64,000 nucleotides of DNA. It comes from Phoronis australis (Eukaryota; Phoronida; Phoronidae). The notes under the pieces are model-generated. The model ran no database searches and was not told the origin of the DNA. It was given only the letters and a program-made list of their open reading frames with translations. Position numbers and translations under genes: made by a program. Of this stretch, positions 1 through 14,700 are shown one piece after another. Where the stretch lies: NCBI GenBank assembly GCA_002633005.1, contig NMRA01000131.1, positions 361,798 to 425,797 on the forward strand. Reading direction: 5' to 3'. The stretch's first letter is position 1. Each line of letters opens with the position of its first letter.

Positions 1-20
1 TTAACATGGATTCAACTTAC

Positions 21-221
21 ATATGTCCTGCGTGTAGTTATAGTACTCATCGTGGCTCGTGAAGTTGTAATCTGGACTTCGTAGGCATTTACTGCTTAGT
101 GTTCCCATGTAAAGCTGGAGGCCAACCAAGGCAAATATGGAGAGAATGAAGATTGTAAGAATCATTACATCGCGGAGTCGAATGACTGCTTGCATCAATG
201 CTCCGACGATGGTTTTCAACC
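21..221 (-). CDS. Gene B exon 7: domain I S4-S5 linker, S5 and start of pore turret
   Basis: 201 bp, phase 1 in and 1 out. The acceptor is CTATTCCAG before GGTTG and the donor is ATAT/GTAAGT. The translation runs [20 protein letters not shown], then S5 [19 protein letters not shown], then a turret [20 protein letters not shown] with sequons (NFT, NYT) and a cysteine typical of this loop. The pore helix and the first filter residue (D of DEKA) would be on the next exon, to the left of position 1. Confidence 0.95.
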
Positions 222-3200
222 CTGGAATAGAGCGGAAGCAATGACGCCAATTGTAGCATTAATGTACAAGCTAAAGCCAAACTGGAGAGAATCTGCGATG
301 TTAAAGAACAATTTGTATATTTATATTGAATTATCAACGAGTAAGTCGTAAAAAGTCAACCCTCTTTCCAAAATCAAAGTCGTAATATTTTTGGTCAAAT
401 TTAAAAAACCGGTATATCTAATTCAAGAAACTGTATTTGAATTTGCTGCGACTTTGATGCCAGTGACCTAGCAATTTGCCTTTATTGTTTGTATTTGAGA
501 ATCAAATGAATGGAACTTTAATGATTTTGTGAAATTATACAGAACCTACGAGTAACTTTTACAAAAATATAATCGAACATGACCAATTCTGTAGCCACCA
601 GTGCCACATTGCTTATATTCCTCAAGGGGAGACAACCCTCATTGTCTACCCTAATCAACTATCTAACTAGCAGCTTGGACCTCGCTGCGTGAATCTGGAA
701 GAGATGCCCACGAGAAGCTTCCGCAGGCCCCTGACAAAAATGATTTCAAAAAGCTTAGGATTGATCCTATTCAACTTTAAGTGGCCAATGTAACAGCCTT
801 TCTTACAACCCAATTCAACAGAAGGAGTATGCTATTACGAACAATACAGGTCGTGTCTGTCACCATGCTACCTTCCAATTGAAGGAAATGAGAATGTTTA
901 ACAAGGACAATCCCAAGTCAGGATATACCACCATTGGGGATGTTAATGATGTCCTGTCCACATGTCATTGAGAGAGTTGTCCAAGATGGCGACTATCGTA
1001 ACATTAACTACAGTCGCCAGATATTCAGGATTAATGCACCAGGTCAATCTTATGCCAATTACAGACTTTGGATATAAAATTGACAATCCTTTTAACGGAC
1101 TGGTTAAAACAAAACATCCTGTCCTTTTCATTCTCAATTTCCATTGCCACCAAGAGGTTCATCGATAATGGAAGACTGCCTAATAGACGTTTGAGTAAAA
1201 CTGCAAACTTGCTCTGGAGCACGATGGTTCAAGGACATTATGGTTGTAACTTCAATTTTCAAAGCACATTCAACTACAGTTGCTTCAGTTTCCAAGGCCA
1301 GGCAATTACGTGTATCAGTACAACAGATCTGTAGTGTTAATAGGACCATTTCTAGGTACCCAAAGCGCGTGTGAGACGATAATGAGTACATCCCGGCACG
1401 CAGCAACAGCGTGGTATGTTGACTGACTTTTAAACAAAAGCAAACGACGGCCTAACTTATCTCACAGTCCGACTATATGAAAAGAAATTGGAGCGAAATT
1501 TTTGCCTCCCGAAACGTCACTTCCGGAGTAGACGACGAGTAATTAATTAAATTACGAAAAGCAGTGAATAAGTGAAAAATATGTCTGGGATAATCAACGA
1601 ACCTTTTTTTTGCTAAAAATGACATGAAAAAAGGTTGCCTTCGCCTTTAAAAGTTCTCCTCTGAGGTGTTTCATATCTGCGCATGTACGACCTTCAGTCA
1701 TATGACCAATCGTTTTTCATTTTGAAGGCTACTACAATACGCGAGTGGTTCCGGATGTCGAACAAGACTTACGAAAAACAGAAAAGCAAGTTGTTAAAAT
1801 GAAATTTGAGTAAAGCTTGGCTTACGTGAAACAAACAATACCGGTAATTGAAGTTAATATTAATAACTTAAATCAAAGTAATCACAATAAACAAAAATGT
1901 ACTGAATAACAGAAATTCAGACACTCACAAACAAGGGAGAAACACATGTGCTATTGTAGTTATCGCATGTGCCAATATGCGAAAAATATGACAAAACGTT
2001 TTTAACAAAGCCTACATACGCACACATATACGGTTATTCTCTATTATATACATTGTCAGAATAATTTTCATTTCTTAGATGTGTCACGTCAAATATTCAT
2101 ACCCGGTACGGTGGCGACGGTTTTTAATGCCCTGAGAACTCGGAACGTTCGGAGTATTGTGAACTTCTGTCCAAAATCTCCAAAGTCTTGTATAATATTT
2201 GGTAGAATAACGTCAGTGGCGTATCTGAAATAAGAATAATCTTATTTGTATGTGTTATAAAGGGAGGAAATAGTAAATAAATATAATGTACTCTAGCCAA
2301 CCACCTTCACAGAATTCGTCACCTCTGCAACATCATGGGTAACATTCAATCCTTTGAACATCGGGGAGAGCAAGAAAATTACTCATCTACTTTAAGGTTA
2401 TGTCCAACCTTATTTAGTGGCCTCCATTCTAACTCGTATATTAAAAAATTAAGCTTTGTCAACTGGTAAAAGTATATATTTTCTGAAACAACAAAGACCA
2501 GGAAATATAAATATACTTTTTATTTATGCGCTATTATTATTTTTACGTAAAAACTTTATTAAGTCAAAATTTCTTTTTTAAGAAAGGTACATTTATAGCA
2601 AAATAACCCCTCGGTCGATTTTAATGAAAACTTTACCAGTTACCTCAAAAATGCTATTAGGAATTTTCGATTAGTCAGTTCGTTTGGTTTCTATGACAAA
2701 TCAACTCGCAATACGTAAGGTATTTTTGTAAAAAATTGAAGTCGTATTAGTCTTTTGAGATTGGTGACTAAATATTAAGTTTGGGAAGTTTCAGCGAATT
2801 CCATTTAGCCGTTTTCGAGAACTGGTGTTCCTAAGTTCAAATAAAGTCGATTTTCGAAAGCCAATTTAACTAGGACAAGTGAAAATCTCAAAGTCTACCG
2901 GTTAATTATTCGGTGAAAACTTGTTTTAGGTACACATAACATATATACAATCCTTAACTATGTTAGCTATTTCAACGTTCACTCACAATGTCAACTGATT
3001 TTGCAGTGCCTAACTAACTTGATTATCATTAAAACCTCAAATAGACGTATCGTTCCCAGCCAACTTTTACTGTTGTTTAGGCCCTACTTTCTAAGTAGAT
3101 CACAGTTCATAGCGTGTACACGTCACGTGCTGGGAGAATGATAGCAAACCAAATAAGAAATGGATACTAAAAATCGAATCGGTGGTTAAAGTATGTCGTT

Positions 3201-6200
3201 AGCACGGGATCGAAACATCGAAATGTCAACTTATTAATTGAATGACCACAGAGGCCTGAGGCGACTCGAGTAGCATTCGTTTTCAACGCCAAGGGTCGTA
3301 TGCATATAGACACACAACTCCCTTAGGATAAAAACTACGTTTTGTCTTGGTTTTCCCCGGTGCCATTCTATCATAAGTACACCTCGGTGGCTCAATTATA
3401 TGGCGATTTTGTGAATGAAAGGACTGAGGGTATACCAAGCTGTTCTGTACCTGGCGGGAGATTCGATTTAATTGAAAGCCCTTTGAAGTTTCGGAAGTAC
3501 TGGAAGCCTATTTTTTTTCGTCGTAATCGGATCCAAGATCGCGGCCGTGGCGGCCATTTTGTTTTCATTTTAAGATTCAAAGGCCTCTGAAGGCTACAAT
3601 TTTTACGTTTAGAGCTGAAAATCGGCAATGGACCGGATGTGCTCTAGATGAATACCGGAAATTGTTCACTTCCGATCAAAGATGGCGGAAATATTGGCAC
3701 TCGCGCATGCGCACCTCGATTTCGGGGAAAAAGTTTTCTCCTGTAGAGGGCGCATTACAGGGCCAATTCCTTTGAATTTTTCAGATATTAGTTTTTTATG
3801 ACATGCTATTATATAATGCCAGAAAAATTGAAGTTACTTTCAAGATGGCGGATCTGGCGCATGTTGACCCATTTTCAGTCGTGGTGAGGTGCCATTAAAA
3901 CGGGAAGAGTAAATGACGTGAATTTTTGCATGTGGATTTTCCGAGGTATATTCTTCCAAATAAATTGTACAATTTTTTCTCAGACTTACCGTTTTTAATT
4001 TATTTGACTTTAAATTTCTTTAAAAAACGCGAAATTTCATTTTTTCGAAAAATTCACGGAATTGTGTGATACTATCAATTTAGATAGAGTTTTAAACGTG
4101 CTTTCAGAAGATGTTTTTCATTTTTCGCTAGGACGTCTACTTTTTGAGTTATTTGAGATTTTTTGATAACGCTGTTCCTTTGTTGAGCGCTCTTGCAGCA
4201 TTGATGTTGGTTTGTCTTCTATTGAGCTAGACTGTAGCCCATGTCTTATTGATTTATGATATCTAAGTTCGTCATATGAATGTTATGATGTTTTTCATCA
4301 TCTCCACCATCGTCATCATATTTGTCATCTTCGTCATCATCTCCGACGTCGTCTTTTCTTCAGTTAATTTCGCCAAGTGTCGCTCAAGACAGTAGCCTAT
4401 TTCGTAGTGATTTCTGACCTCTACGTTCGTCATTTGAATGATATCATACATGTAACTTGCATTGTGCATCATCGCCACCATCGTCGTCATAGCTGTCTTC
4501 TTCGTCATCATCTCTGTCGTCGTCTTTTCTGGTCATCTCTAACGTGGTTTTTTTGATTAGTTTCGCCAAGTTTCGCTCCTCGGGGCGCTTTCATTTTTTT
4601 CTCTCTACGCGGTATATATTTTGTATTTGAAGTTCCCCGAGAATGAAGATAAGGTATTTTGCTAGACACAAGTGAAATATTGTAAAAATGGCCAATTTTT
4701 GTGAATAAGGTTGGAGATAACCTTAACAGTGCCTTACTGCAGCGGGTTATGTAGATCAATCGCACAAATATTCAGTTTCATATTTTTACAGGCAGATTGA
4801 TAACGAATAATGTATTTCTGCTAAAATGTTTTCGACGAAAGCTAAACCGATCAAACAGCGTATCTCCTCATATGTTACGATACAGGATGGGAGTATTCTT
4901 AAGAAACAGGAGCGCCTAAGGTTTCTTAAACGAGTACCTGCCTGCGCTTTAAGTAAACGTACTTATTCAGAATTGGTTATTCTACGTACCGAAATTGTCA
5001 TTCAACTTGTTCCTCCTAAAGACAATAGCGTCTTCATTATCATGTTCGCTTGATAGAAATAGGCAACAATCTCGCTTAGACAGCACGATTACGCTTACTG
5101 ACGTACGCGTAGCCGTACACCCCGAACAAAGAAACTGATCTTTCCTATCCGTAGAATAACCGATGCCGAGCATTGATTAAGCACGTTTTAATGTGCAGAA
5201 AGGCGCTATTTGGCTCTATTCTCAAGCATGCCCAAAACATGCGTGTAATTCACAAGTCACCCTTGTCAGCTGAAAATGTTTCAAAGAATAAAATTATACC
5301 ATTTTTATTTTGTAAAGCAAGATGCAGCTGCCTCGAAATAAACGCATTCTTAAATACTCACGCTATACAAACAACAAAGAAATCTAGCCAATTCCACGGG
5401 TCTCGTAAATAGGTGAACGGTGCTAGAACAAAGCCTCTTGCTAGGATTTTCACTATCGCCTCTGCTGTGTAAACGGCCAAGAACACATACCTGTAATAGC
5501 CTTCTACGTAAGTGTAACATTAACACTAACGGTAACTACCGCGTAACACTTTACATGAGTGTAATAGTTAATGCGACTATAAACCCACAGTAGAGAAGTG
5601 GCCTGTGGGTTTGCCACGAACTGGCCCTTCGTTATTCCTTGAGACCATGCTCGGCGCATAAAATGACACGCCGCGGTGACAAGCCATTTTATTGAGCCTG
5701 GTTTCAAGCAATAATGAACTGTCAATTCTTTCAAAACATTTCCAGTTTAGCTAAGTAATAGTTTGAGACCAATTTGATAACAAATGGTCCAAATCAAAAG
5801 TTGCTCGTTTGTGTTGAAGAGTGGGTTTATTGCCGCTCTTCGTGTAACTGCGACTATGGTGTAACAATGCACACAAGTACTGCAATCTAGTAATAGATTA
5901 CATACATGTATGTGTAAAGGTGACTACCGTGTAGGTCCTTACAGACTATTATTGTTCACACACAAGACATTTACATGCTTTGAACAATTCAAGGCCCGCG
6001 GTCTAATCTTTGACATCGAATACAAACTCAAGACAAGTGTCGCTCGAGTACATTATGATGACCGTGTCATTAATGAGCCCATAAGTCAGAGTCTGTGCTA
6101 GAAGTTTCGATTTTTACTCGAAATCTCGAATTTTAACTTGAGGTAGAAGCATGAATCTAGGGGTCATAAAATGCGAACTTCGACAAAATAAACTCATTTT

Positions 6201-8628
6201 CGTGAACCATAATGTACCCTAACATAGAATTATGAAAATCTATCTGGAGTTTGTATTAAACCAGCACGGAAAATGTTGAAAATAATTTCGATTTCGAAGA
6301 CAAAGATAAGTCCTCAGACCCTAAAATTTTTCATGCAGTGCAATAAACTCCACTAGATGGCGGCTCATTTGCTTTGTAAAACTTTTTTGCTATATGATGG
6401 ATATTCATTAAAGGTCACCATTTGATTTTAGGCATTTTTCCATCAGATGCTCAATGATGTTTAAATTGGAACAATTGTTACAGTTGCTGTATTGACTTTG
6501 TCGAGATGGTCGAGCCGGCGGCATACTATTTGCGCTGCCACACCAAAGTCGTTCCCAGAATGACGTCCGTCTTAATGTCTTTGTGAAAAGGGATGCGGGC
6601 GGTCGGCCGAAAATGGGTGGTTCTCCCCAAAACCAAGATTGCACAACATTTGGTGGATTACCATTTGTTTTCTTTTCCATTTAGTTCTGAGAGCTACCGT
6701 GGTGTGACAGAGTCCAAAGACACAGAAACTTACTCTACTTCCTTTCCGTATTCAAATGTGTCGGTCATAAAAATACAATTAATAAGGATTGTTAGCATCA
6801 CTACGAAACTAAATACTGTGTAGAGAGTTAAGGAATGTTTTGTTTGCCCATTTTCAAGTTTGTGTGCCCCCACCTGGTATTGAACTATTACTTCATAAGC
6901 CAACATCATCGTATATCATATTGTATTACTGATATCCGGTTACATAATCTCCAGTACGTGTATTTTCAGGCAAAAAGCATGGCATTTTCTTGTAATAGCC
7001 GGGCATCGTGCCAAATGACTAAATCTGCTTTTGATGACTGGGCTTCATTTCTTCTAATTCCCTTTCTCGTAAATTGCTTCTTTTCCGAAATATTTTTAGC
7101 GGACTCACCAAATGACGTCGATTTCTGCGACATGCTGTTTGGCAGTTCTTTGTGAGACAACTCCGCGTGGGCAAACTGCTTTCGCCACACGGCGTGCATT
7201 CAGTTACGCTAGGACCTACGCTAGGACCTTGCTAAAATCTACCCAAAGTCACGTGTTCTCGTTTAAAATAGACTGGAATATCTCAGGTAATCTCGCGAAG
7301 TCTTGCTTCTTAGCGAGGTTCTACCGTTACTGAACTAGAGGTTGGTGCATGACTCTCATAGGCATTGTGCTGATTGTTGTTATTATGCTCTTTAGTAATG
7401 GAGGTAAAGTATGGGTTCAGTACACAAGGTAATAGTCTGATATAACAACAGTACTAAGAGTAAAGTGCTGCTCTCGATCGACTTCACTGATTCCGTCGAG
7501 TCCGCCAATCGAGGACATCTCATTGGTTTGTAAACCGGAAGACGTTGTCGAAAACCAATCAGATGTCTTAGCCGGCTGACCCGGCGGAACCGACGTAGTT
7601 TTCAAGGGTACCCTGTGTCTACCCGCAAACGAGATGGCACGTTTTAGATGAGTCACCGAAACAAGCATATTATTGTTTAATTTTTGTATAGCAACCAATC
7701 AGCAATTTCGGACGTTTGGTCGTAAGAATCGTATTAATCATAAAAACTTGAAAGGTGCATTGTCTATTGTTTCATGGATTGGCTGTCTCAAGCGAAGTCG
7801 TGGTTACAGTATTATTTTTATTACCTTATGAATGTTTACGACTACCTGAAAATCTAAAATCTCCATTTCTAACAACTGCTTATACATTAGTTTTGGTAAA
7901 TAATCCACGCTTTTAAAATATTCCTGGTAACCCATTGTGATAGCTGCAGTGCATAGGAAGTTCTAAACAATTGGTTCACCGTCATCTCCTCAATGGACAG
8001 TGTCGGGATTTCGCAAGAGCATGGCAATTGATTATCATTAGCTGTAGAGTTCCGCAAGGCTCTGTCATTAGGCCTGTTTTGTTTTACTTTGATAGGCCTG
8101 CATCCCAACTCGATGTCTATAGAGTGTAACTGCGTTAAACAAATTTGTCACAGGCGCTTATAAGATACTAAGAAGTCTTTTTGTTCCGATATGCGAATGT
8201 CCAAGAGGCAAACAGGGAAGTGCAGCAGAATATCGATGAAGTTGAACTAAGAGAAGACAGAGTTACTGGAATTATATGGCCATACCACCTGCCGCGGTCC
8301 TCACCCGCGCATTTAATATAGATGGCGCTTCGATAGCTCTAAAAGCATGTGGCATCAGCCAAGGAAATGTCGTTGGCTAACATCATGCATTGTCTGTATG
8401 CGGTTCTGCAGTATACCGCAATGTTCCTATCTAAGAAATGCTGTCCCGCAAAGTCTGACCCTTTATCAGCTCTAGTCGTTGAGTTTACTTTCCAATTTCT
8501 ATTGTTCACTCAAAAATGTTTGAAATACATGGGTAAACTAGAGCATCTTAATCCTGCACTGAAAAAGACTGGAAGACATTAATTGTCTTCTTGGGAAAGG
8601 GACAGCGTCTCCACTGACTACAACATAT

Positions 8629-8716
<88 letters not shown>

Positions 8717-11700
8717 GATGGGGATGGGGATGGGGATGGGGATGGGGATGGGGATGGGGATGAGGATATGCCGATAGCTAAGTAACCACATTGTATTTGA
8801 CCTCAATAGTCTATGCAGCAAAAAGGATATGGATGAGTGTTCGTAAATAACGCCAGGCGTCGCAACCTGCTGTATGGTGATAGACACCCCAGTGCCTGTG
8901 TAGCTGTAAACCGGCATATTGTGCTGTCTCTCCCAACAACACAAAACACCTACAAAATGATGAGATTAATGTTAGAAAAATGCTGTCCTGTTTTACTGGA
9001 TGTAAAACTATGTGTTTTCTTCTCACGGATGCCAAAAAGCGGCTAAGCACTTACTACCTAGTCATGGCCTCAGTACTGTCCATGCCTTAAGACGGCTAAT
9101 AGACACATGAGCTACTCAATACTAGCTTACTATTTTCAGCTGTAATCGGTAACGACTTGTCTGCTCTTCGTCCAGAAACTTTTAATTTGTGTGCAAATTG
9201 CAAGATGGGGCTAATTTTTGCAGTAATAAGTAACACGATTCAAAGCTAGAATTGGCCGCGACATCCAAAATTGCCGAAGGTGTGTACTGTAGTTTTTTTT
9301 TCTTAATCCTCTCCTTTATGCGTTTTGAGCATTCCTGTTGCTTTAAACATTGGTGGAAATCGCTGATTTCTGGACTTGTCGATCCAAAAATTCTAATTGA
9401 TAGTTACAGTAGAGGTATTACAGAACTTTATAAAACTGTCTACACGGATTTGAAGCACCAATTAACCAACAAATGTTTTCCTGCACTTTAAAGGGAATGT
9501 TTTCTCTGTTTGTAACGCCTCACATGCTAAAGGCTATTCTTTAGTTCACATCATTATAATGGAAATGACTCCCTTGAGAAAATCGGTTCTTGTGAGTGGA
9601 TTAGCACTAAAAGTAAATTTTCCCACCAGACTGAAGTCAATTCACTAACTGCAACTAGAAAATGAATTGGGAGAAATGCAATAGCTCACTAACAGTGCAA
9701 GTTCTCGCAATCTCCTTCCTGTGCTAATACCACGACTCGGGCTTTTATAGCTCCACCAAGAATGAAAATTAGGTCAGGTGGTCAGGTTTCATGGCAAGTC
9801 TGCCGTGGAATAAATGTGGAGCGATTGTCACGAATGGTATTCAGTACTTCTTTTAAGTTGTTTTTATTAAAAATTAGAAATTTGGCCTCGGTGCTCTGTT
9901 CTATCCGGAAGCGTGCGTCCAGCCACTTTCAGGGGTCTTACTTGTTTAGCGCAAATATTTTCGTGCAAATACACTAAATATTCAGACGAATGGAAACTGG
10001 AAAAAATCCGGCTGGTAAATGACATACTTTAATCTGTATTTCTGAAATCTGCCATGCAAAAGCATTACGATTCTTGTCTCCGCTCTAGGACGGGTACAGT
10101 CATGGAGATTAGTGACTCTGGGGAGAAAGAGGTGAAAATCGTGCTGGCCATTTTTCGACATCTCATTTTTTCCGATGGACGTGTTAAAGTAAAAAGACAT
10201 TATTTAGTTAAATTTCTTTTTCCTTGAGGAGCCCCACCGAGTGTGCGTTCTGCAAGTTATGTACTTTTTCAGGTGTCGTGTTGAACCAGACTAGCGATTA
10301 CGTTGAGATCAGTCACTCGCACTGGTGGTCTTAGGCCATAGACTATCTTATCGCCATTTCACCAGACATGTCATGGTTTATGGTACTAACTTTTTTGACA
10401 TGGGTGGTACTTTTACCACATTTTATTTTCAACCTGGGATAAACGTCGATTCATTACATACATAACATATTTTGTACTAACTCAAACGAATGCACCAAGT
10501 AATTTACCTCTTTGTTGTAGTAGAATGGGTCTAAGTCTTCAATTGGAACGCCCGCCATCTCGGGGAAAAATTCACTCTTCAGCCGCGGAGGCAACTTTTC
10601 TCCTGCCGCTAGGTGGGGGTCAGGCTTAGATGACGTCTTCTGACTTCGAACATTGTCCTCTTTCTGACAAGAAAATTAAATTAGCCTAATTGTGACACTT
10701 GTGTAAACATCATGCCGAACATTAACTATTAGAACAACCTGTCTGTAAATTTGAAGCCCGGGGACTCTGAATTTAGCATAAACTGAAAGACTCCGTGTAA
10801 AAACAAAAAAACGCACTAATGAATCATTGCTGTCTTTTCTCCATGACCAACAAGGTACTTGAGAGAAATCTTCATTTTATGGTCGAGTCACCTTAAAGCG
10901 AAATGCAAGCATTGGGTTCTTGATAAGTCTGCAATTATACACGACAGTTGTTTGATCAAAGAGTGAAAGTCAGGAGGTGAAAACGACGTAACCTAATTAA
11001 AACTGAACCATTTTTAGCTAATATATAAGCCTGTCGCTAGCCAGTGGCAATTTGACGAGATGGAAACCAATAAAGTTGCGAAACTTTTGTTCGGCTTCAT
11101 GTTCTGAAGGTTTGGTAAAGATCGATTTTTTCAGTTGTTCCGTGGAAATTGCCTCTACCAACCATCAATCGAATGATTGCTGACGTAACCAATATGCCGA
11201 ATCACACTGTGCGCACCAGTATATGTTAATCAAAAATCACTGAGCACACGTGTAGTCGTTTATACCACACTGCGTTTGAATTCCAATTGCACGTTTATTT
11301 TCATTTATACCATGTGAATTTGCACTTTTTAGGTGATATTGTCAACCACTATTGCCAAGAATTTATGACATGCATTAATGTAGGCATAGCACTGTTAATC
11401 CTGAATATTCCCTGGAGTAAATGAATGTGCGCAGTAATAGATGACCTGAGCTAAAGCGATGTTTATGCTTCTTTGACAATTGATGATTGTCTATATGGGT
11501 AAATTGTTTCCTGCAGACTTCGCTATAAGGGTATGCAGCCATAAAGAGGAATGCGTATGCAATATGGATAGACTGACACAAAGAAAGGGAAATTAGCACA
11601 AATTCAACTTTTCTCGGAACACTTACGAAAAACAGCATCTAAACAGAAGCACATTTTAAGAAAATACGTATCGAGTCAGAACTATGTTGTGAGTAAATAT

Positions 11701-14700
11701 CAGTGAGCAAAACGGGGCGTTATAGTTCAAAGAAGACGAAGAGGTATTACGACTGTGACAACGAAAACTCATTTTGTCTTCGTTTACACGGATTTTCAAA
11801 ATTATCTTCTCATATGATTACTCTGAGCTCTATCTTGACGAATTACAATGAGTTTATCATTGCCAGTAGCTGTGCGACCTGATGACAGTTTGGCTAGGGT
11901 ATTGCCGCTGTTTCTTTGACCTTTTTCTCTGTCCTTTGACCTAATTCTTCTCTGTCCTTTGGCCTCTTCTCAACATGTAAAACTGACTGGTTCCCAGTCT
12001 GAACGCTAGATGACGTGACCCAGATTACGTGGACACTGAGGAAGCTCTTGTGCGTGTTCTAATGGGGAACTCGAATGCCGCAACTAGTGAAGCATGTGAC
12101 CTACCCTTAAAAGGATACCAAACCCGGTTTTGGCTTATGAACAGATACTAAAAACGACTTTCTCATCCAGTCCTCTGAAACAAAATAATGCTCTGTAACC
12201 CTCGACAACCCAGTTTGGAGGAAAACTAATTTCTAAATCTGCTAAACGGGCAAGTGAGACCTACGCTATTAGGGAATTACACGGCAACCCACCAAGAGCC
12301 AAGATAATGTCCAAGTGTGATATAGTGAGTACGAGCTGCAGAATGACGAGATTGGTTGAAATCCTCCAAACAGGGTTTAATAGCCTATCCTTTCAAAATA
12401 TCTGCATCTCGGTAAATACCGTGGGTTACTTGTCACATGCTGATGACCTACTTTCTGTTCTCAATCCATGCAGATGTCAAAAAGAAAGGTATTTAATTGT
12501 TACTACACCAGCTAGGGCTCAATGTCAGCCAAGTTTCACATTGCGGGCATCATTCAGGAAAACTTTAACGACACAATGTACGAGTGCATAATGGGTTCTG
12601 AATCGCGATAACGCAGGTTGTATTTTATTTCTAAATCCTGTCGGTTGCATTGTTCTTAAAGCGTTATGGAAAGGAGGCGTGCCGCCATGTCGTTTCGCCA
12701 ATGTAATCCAGCACATCACTAGGCCTATGCTATCGAGGATTTTTTCTGAAATTTTTATAACTGCGTTTCTAACATGAATTAACTGGAATGTGATAAAACA
12801 CGACTGTTTAATAACACCGAGTACGTATTTTTTATGTTACATGGGGGAATCCCAAAGTAGTGCAAAGTAGAAATCCGTACGCCTTACATTTTGTGGTCTG
12901 CAAAGTACTGGAATTCCGTGAAGGTGACAAGGTTATGGTTGACAAATCTGGCACGCTTCAATATGACATCCAAAGCAGCAGTACTCCCAGTCGGGAGGGC
13001 AACTTCTTAAACGGGTCCATCTTTGGCGGCGAATTTCATATCGTCGTTAATTCAAACGGAGACGAACCCCAACTCAAGAGACCACGCACTGAGACAAGCT
13101 GTGCTGTTTCAATGTCAATTCAGTGCTCACGCCCGGGGAAGCACTCCTGACTGTTATTTAAAAGCATTTGTTACGTTTAAATGTTACATTTTCAAAGACT
13201 ATTTATTATATTCTAACTAGAACGCTTTTTACGAAAGCTGGATGCAATTTACAATTCTTACTTTTAAAATGACATTATTAACAAAAATTAACTGGGTTTA
13301 CTTTACATTGCGCAAGCGTGTTTTTACAAAAGTTGCGTCATGTGGTTGAAAGTTTCAGACACGTCGAGTTTTTCTGGAAAAAGATCGTTTTTACGGTTCG
13401 TGTCATAAACCTAAGACTTATATGGGATTCTATATTTCTCACGTGAACTGGTATACGTTACGATCTGACTGGTTAATAACACCGAGTACGTATTGTTTTA
13501 TAATATATGGGTGAGTAACAAAGTAGTGCAAAGTAGAAATCCATATGCCTTACATTTTATCGTCCGCAAAACACTAATATCAACAACCAAACAATGCAAC
13601 GAAGGTGACAAGGTTATGATTGACATATCCGGCACGCTTCAATATGACATCCAAACAGCAGCATCATGTACGGCAAGCCTCGGGATTTTGACGAAATGTC
13701 CACGAGGTTTTGCGTATGTCATGAACCCGAGACTCGTGTAGGACTCGTTCTTTATTTCTATCTGTTGCGATTCCCAAAAAACAGTGTCAAAAGTAATAAT
13801 CACTTTTCTCTGCAAAATCTGCTCCGAAAGGTTTCTCATCATGATAGGACTTTATTGCAGTTTCCATGAAGGATATGCGCTCTATTTTTAAGTTAGAAAG
13901 ACTTCTGAAAATCATGGGTGTGGACAAATCTTTCAAATTTTCACTGTTTCAATGTAATCGCAGATTGATATCTGAATTTAGAAAACAGTGCTATCATGAC
14001 AAGAAACTTCAGGTCCAGCTTTATCGGTAACAAATTGAACAGCATGTTTTTATTTCAAGCTTAAAACTGCATTCCCCGTCTCAGTATAACCTGCCAAAAG
14101 ATCTCCATGATAGCAAGTAACAGCATATGTTCACGAAAACAACAACGGTTTTAAAACTTGACATGTTTCGGTGTCATTTATTAAACACCATCTTCAGAAG
14201 TCATAATACAGTGGCCACCTAGCTAGGCCCAGCAACAAGTTGTAAGTTCTTTGATATTAGAATCAAACCTAGCCCAAGTGTTGTTAATGCGATATACCCT
14301 GCATATCGCATTAACAACACTTGGGCTAAAGAACTTACAACGAATTTGCAAAAGAATGGCTATCCCCTAGAATTAGTCAATAAGGTACTGAATTAAAGCA
14401 AGACTCCAACGTAAACTTGATGATGTTCATCCTGTAGACAAAACTAACTACAAGTACTTTAAAATACCCTATGTTGGGTTTTACGCCAAAATTGCTCAAC
14501 GAAAACTCAACAAGTTGGTGAATGATTACTTAAGAGTTGTATTAACATTCAAGTCTCTAAAACTGTCGAGTTTATTTAACCCTAAGGACAAAATTTCTAT
14601 GGGTCTACGGTCCAAGGTAGTATACAAATTTATCTGTGTTGGATGTGGCTCCAGTTATATAGGCGAAACTGTTCGCCGTTTGAAAACCAGGACCAAGGAA

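Larger units (their letters stand above)
6818..8830 (-). other. U12-type AT-AC intron in gene B
   Basis: The 5' site ATATCCTTTTT is a perfect match to the minor-spliceosome AT-AC consensus. Near the 3' end is TTCCTTAAC, a perfect U12 branch site, with the intron ending TCTCTACAC about 10 nt beyond the branch adenosine. Splicing joins THP to [10 protein letters not shown] in frame, whereas ending at the overlapping CAG would give a stop. Vertebrate sodium and some calcium channel genes carry a U12 AT-AC intron at this S1 position (SCN4A intron 2). The 2-kb intron contains an ATG/GGGGAT microsatellite and a decayed reverse transcriptase fragment. Confidence 0.9.

Noticed and set aside
3535-3860. 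Cluster of AAGATGGCGG motifs as a promoter (YY1-like)
   Set aside because: The motif also appears in scattered repeats (6357, 53292, 970), the region is inside an intron, and no exon follows it.
8583-8944. Poly-methionine and poly-isoleucine frames
   Set aside because: Direct translations of the ATG/GGGGAT microsatellites in both strands.
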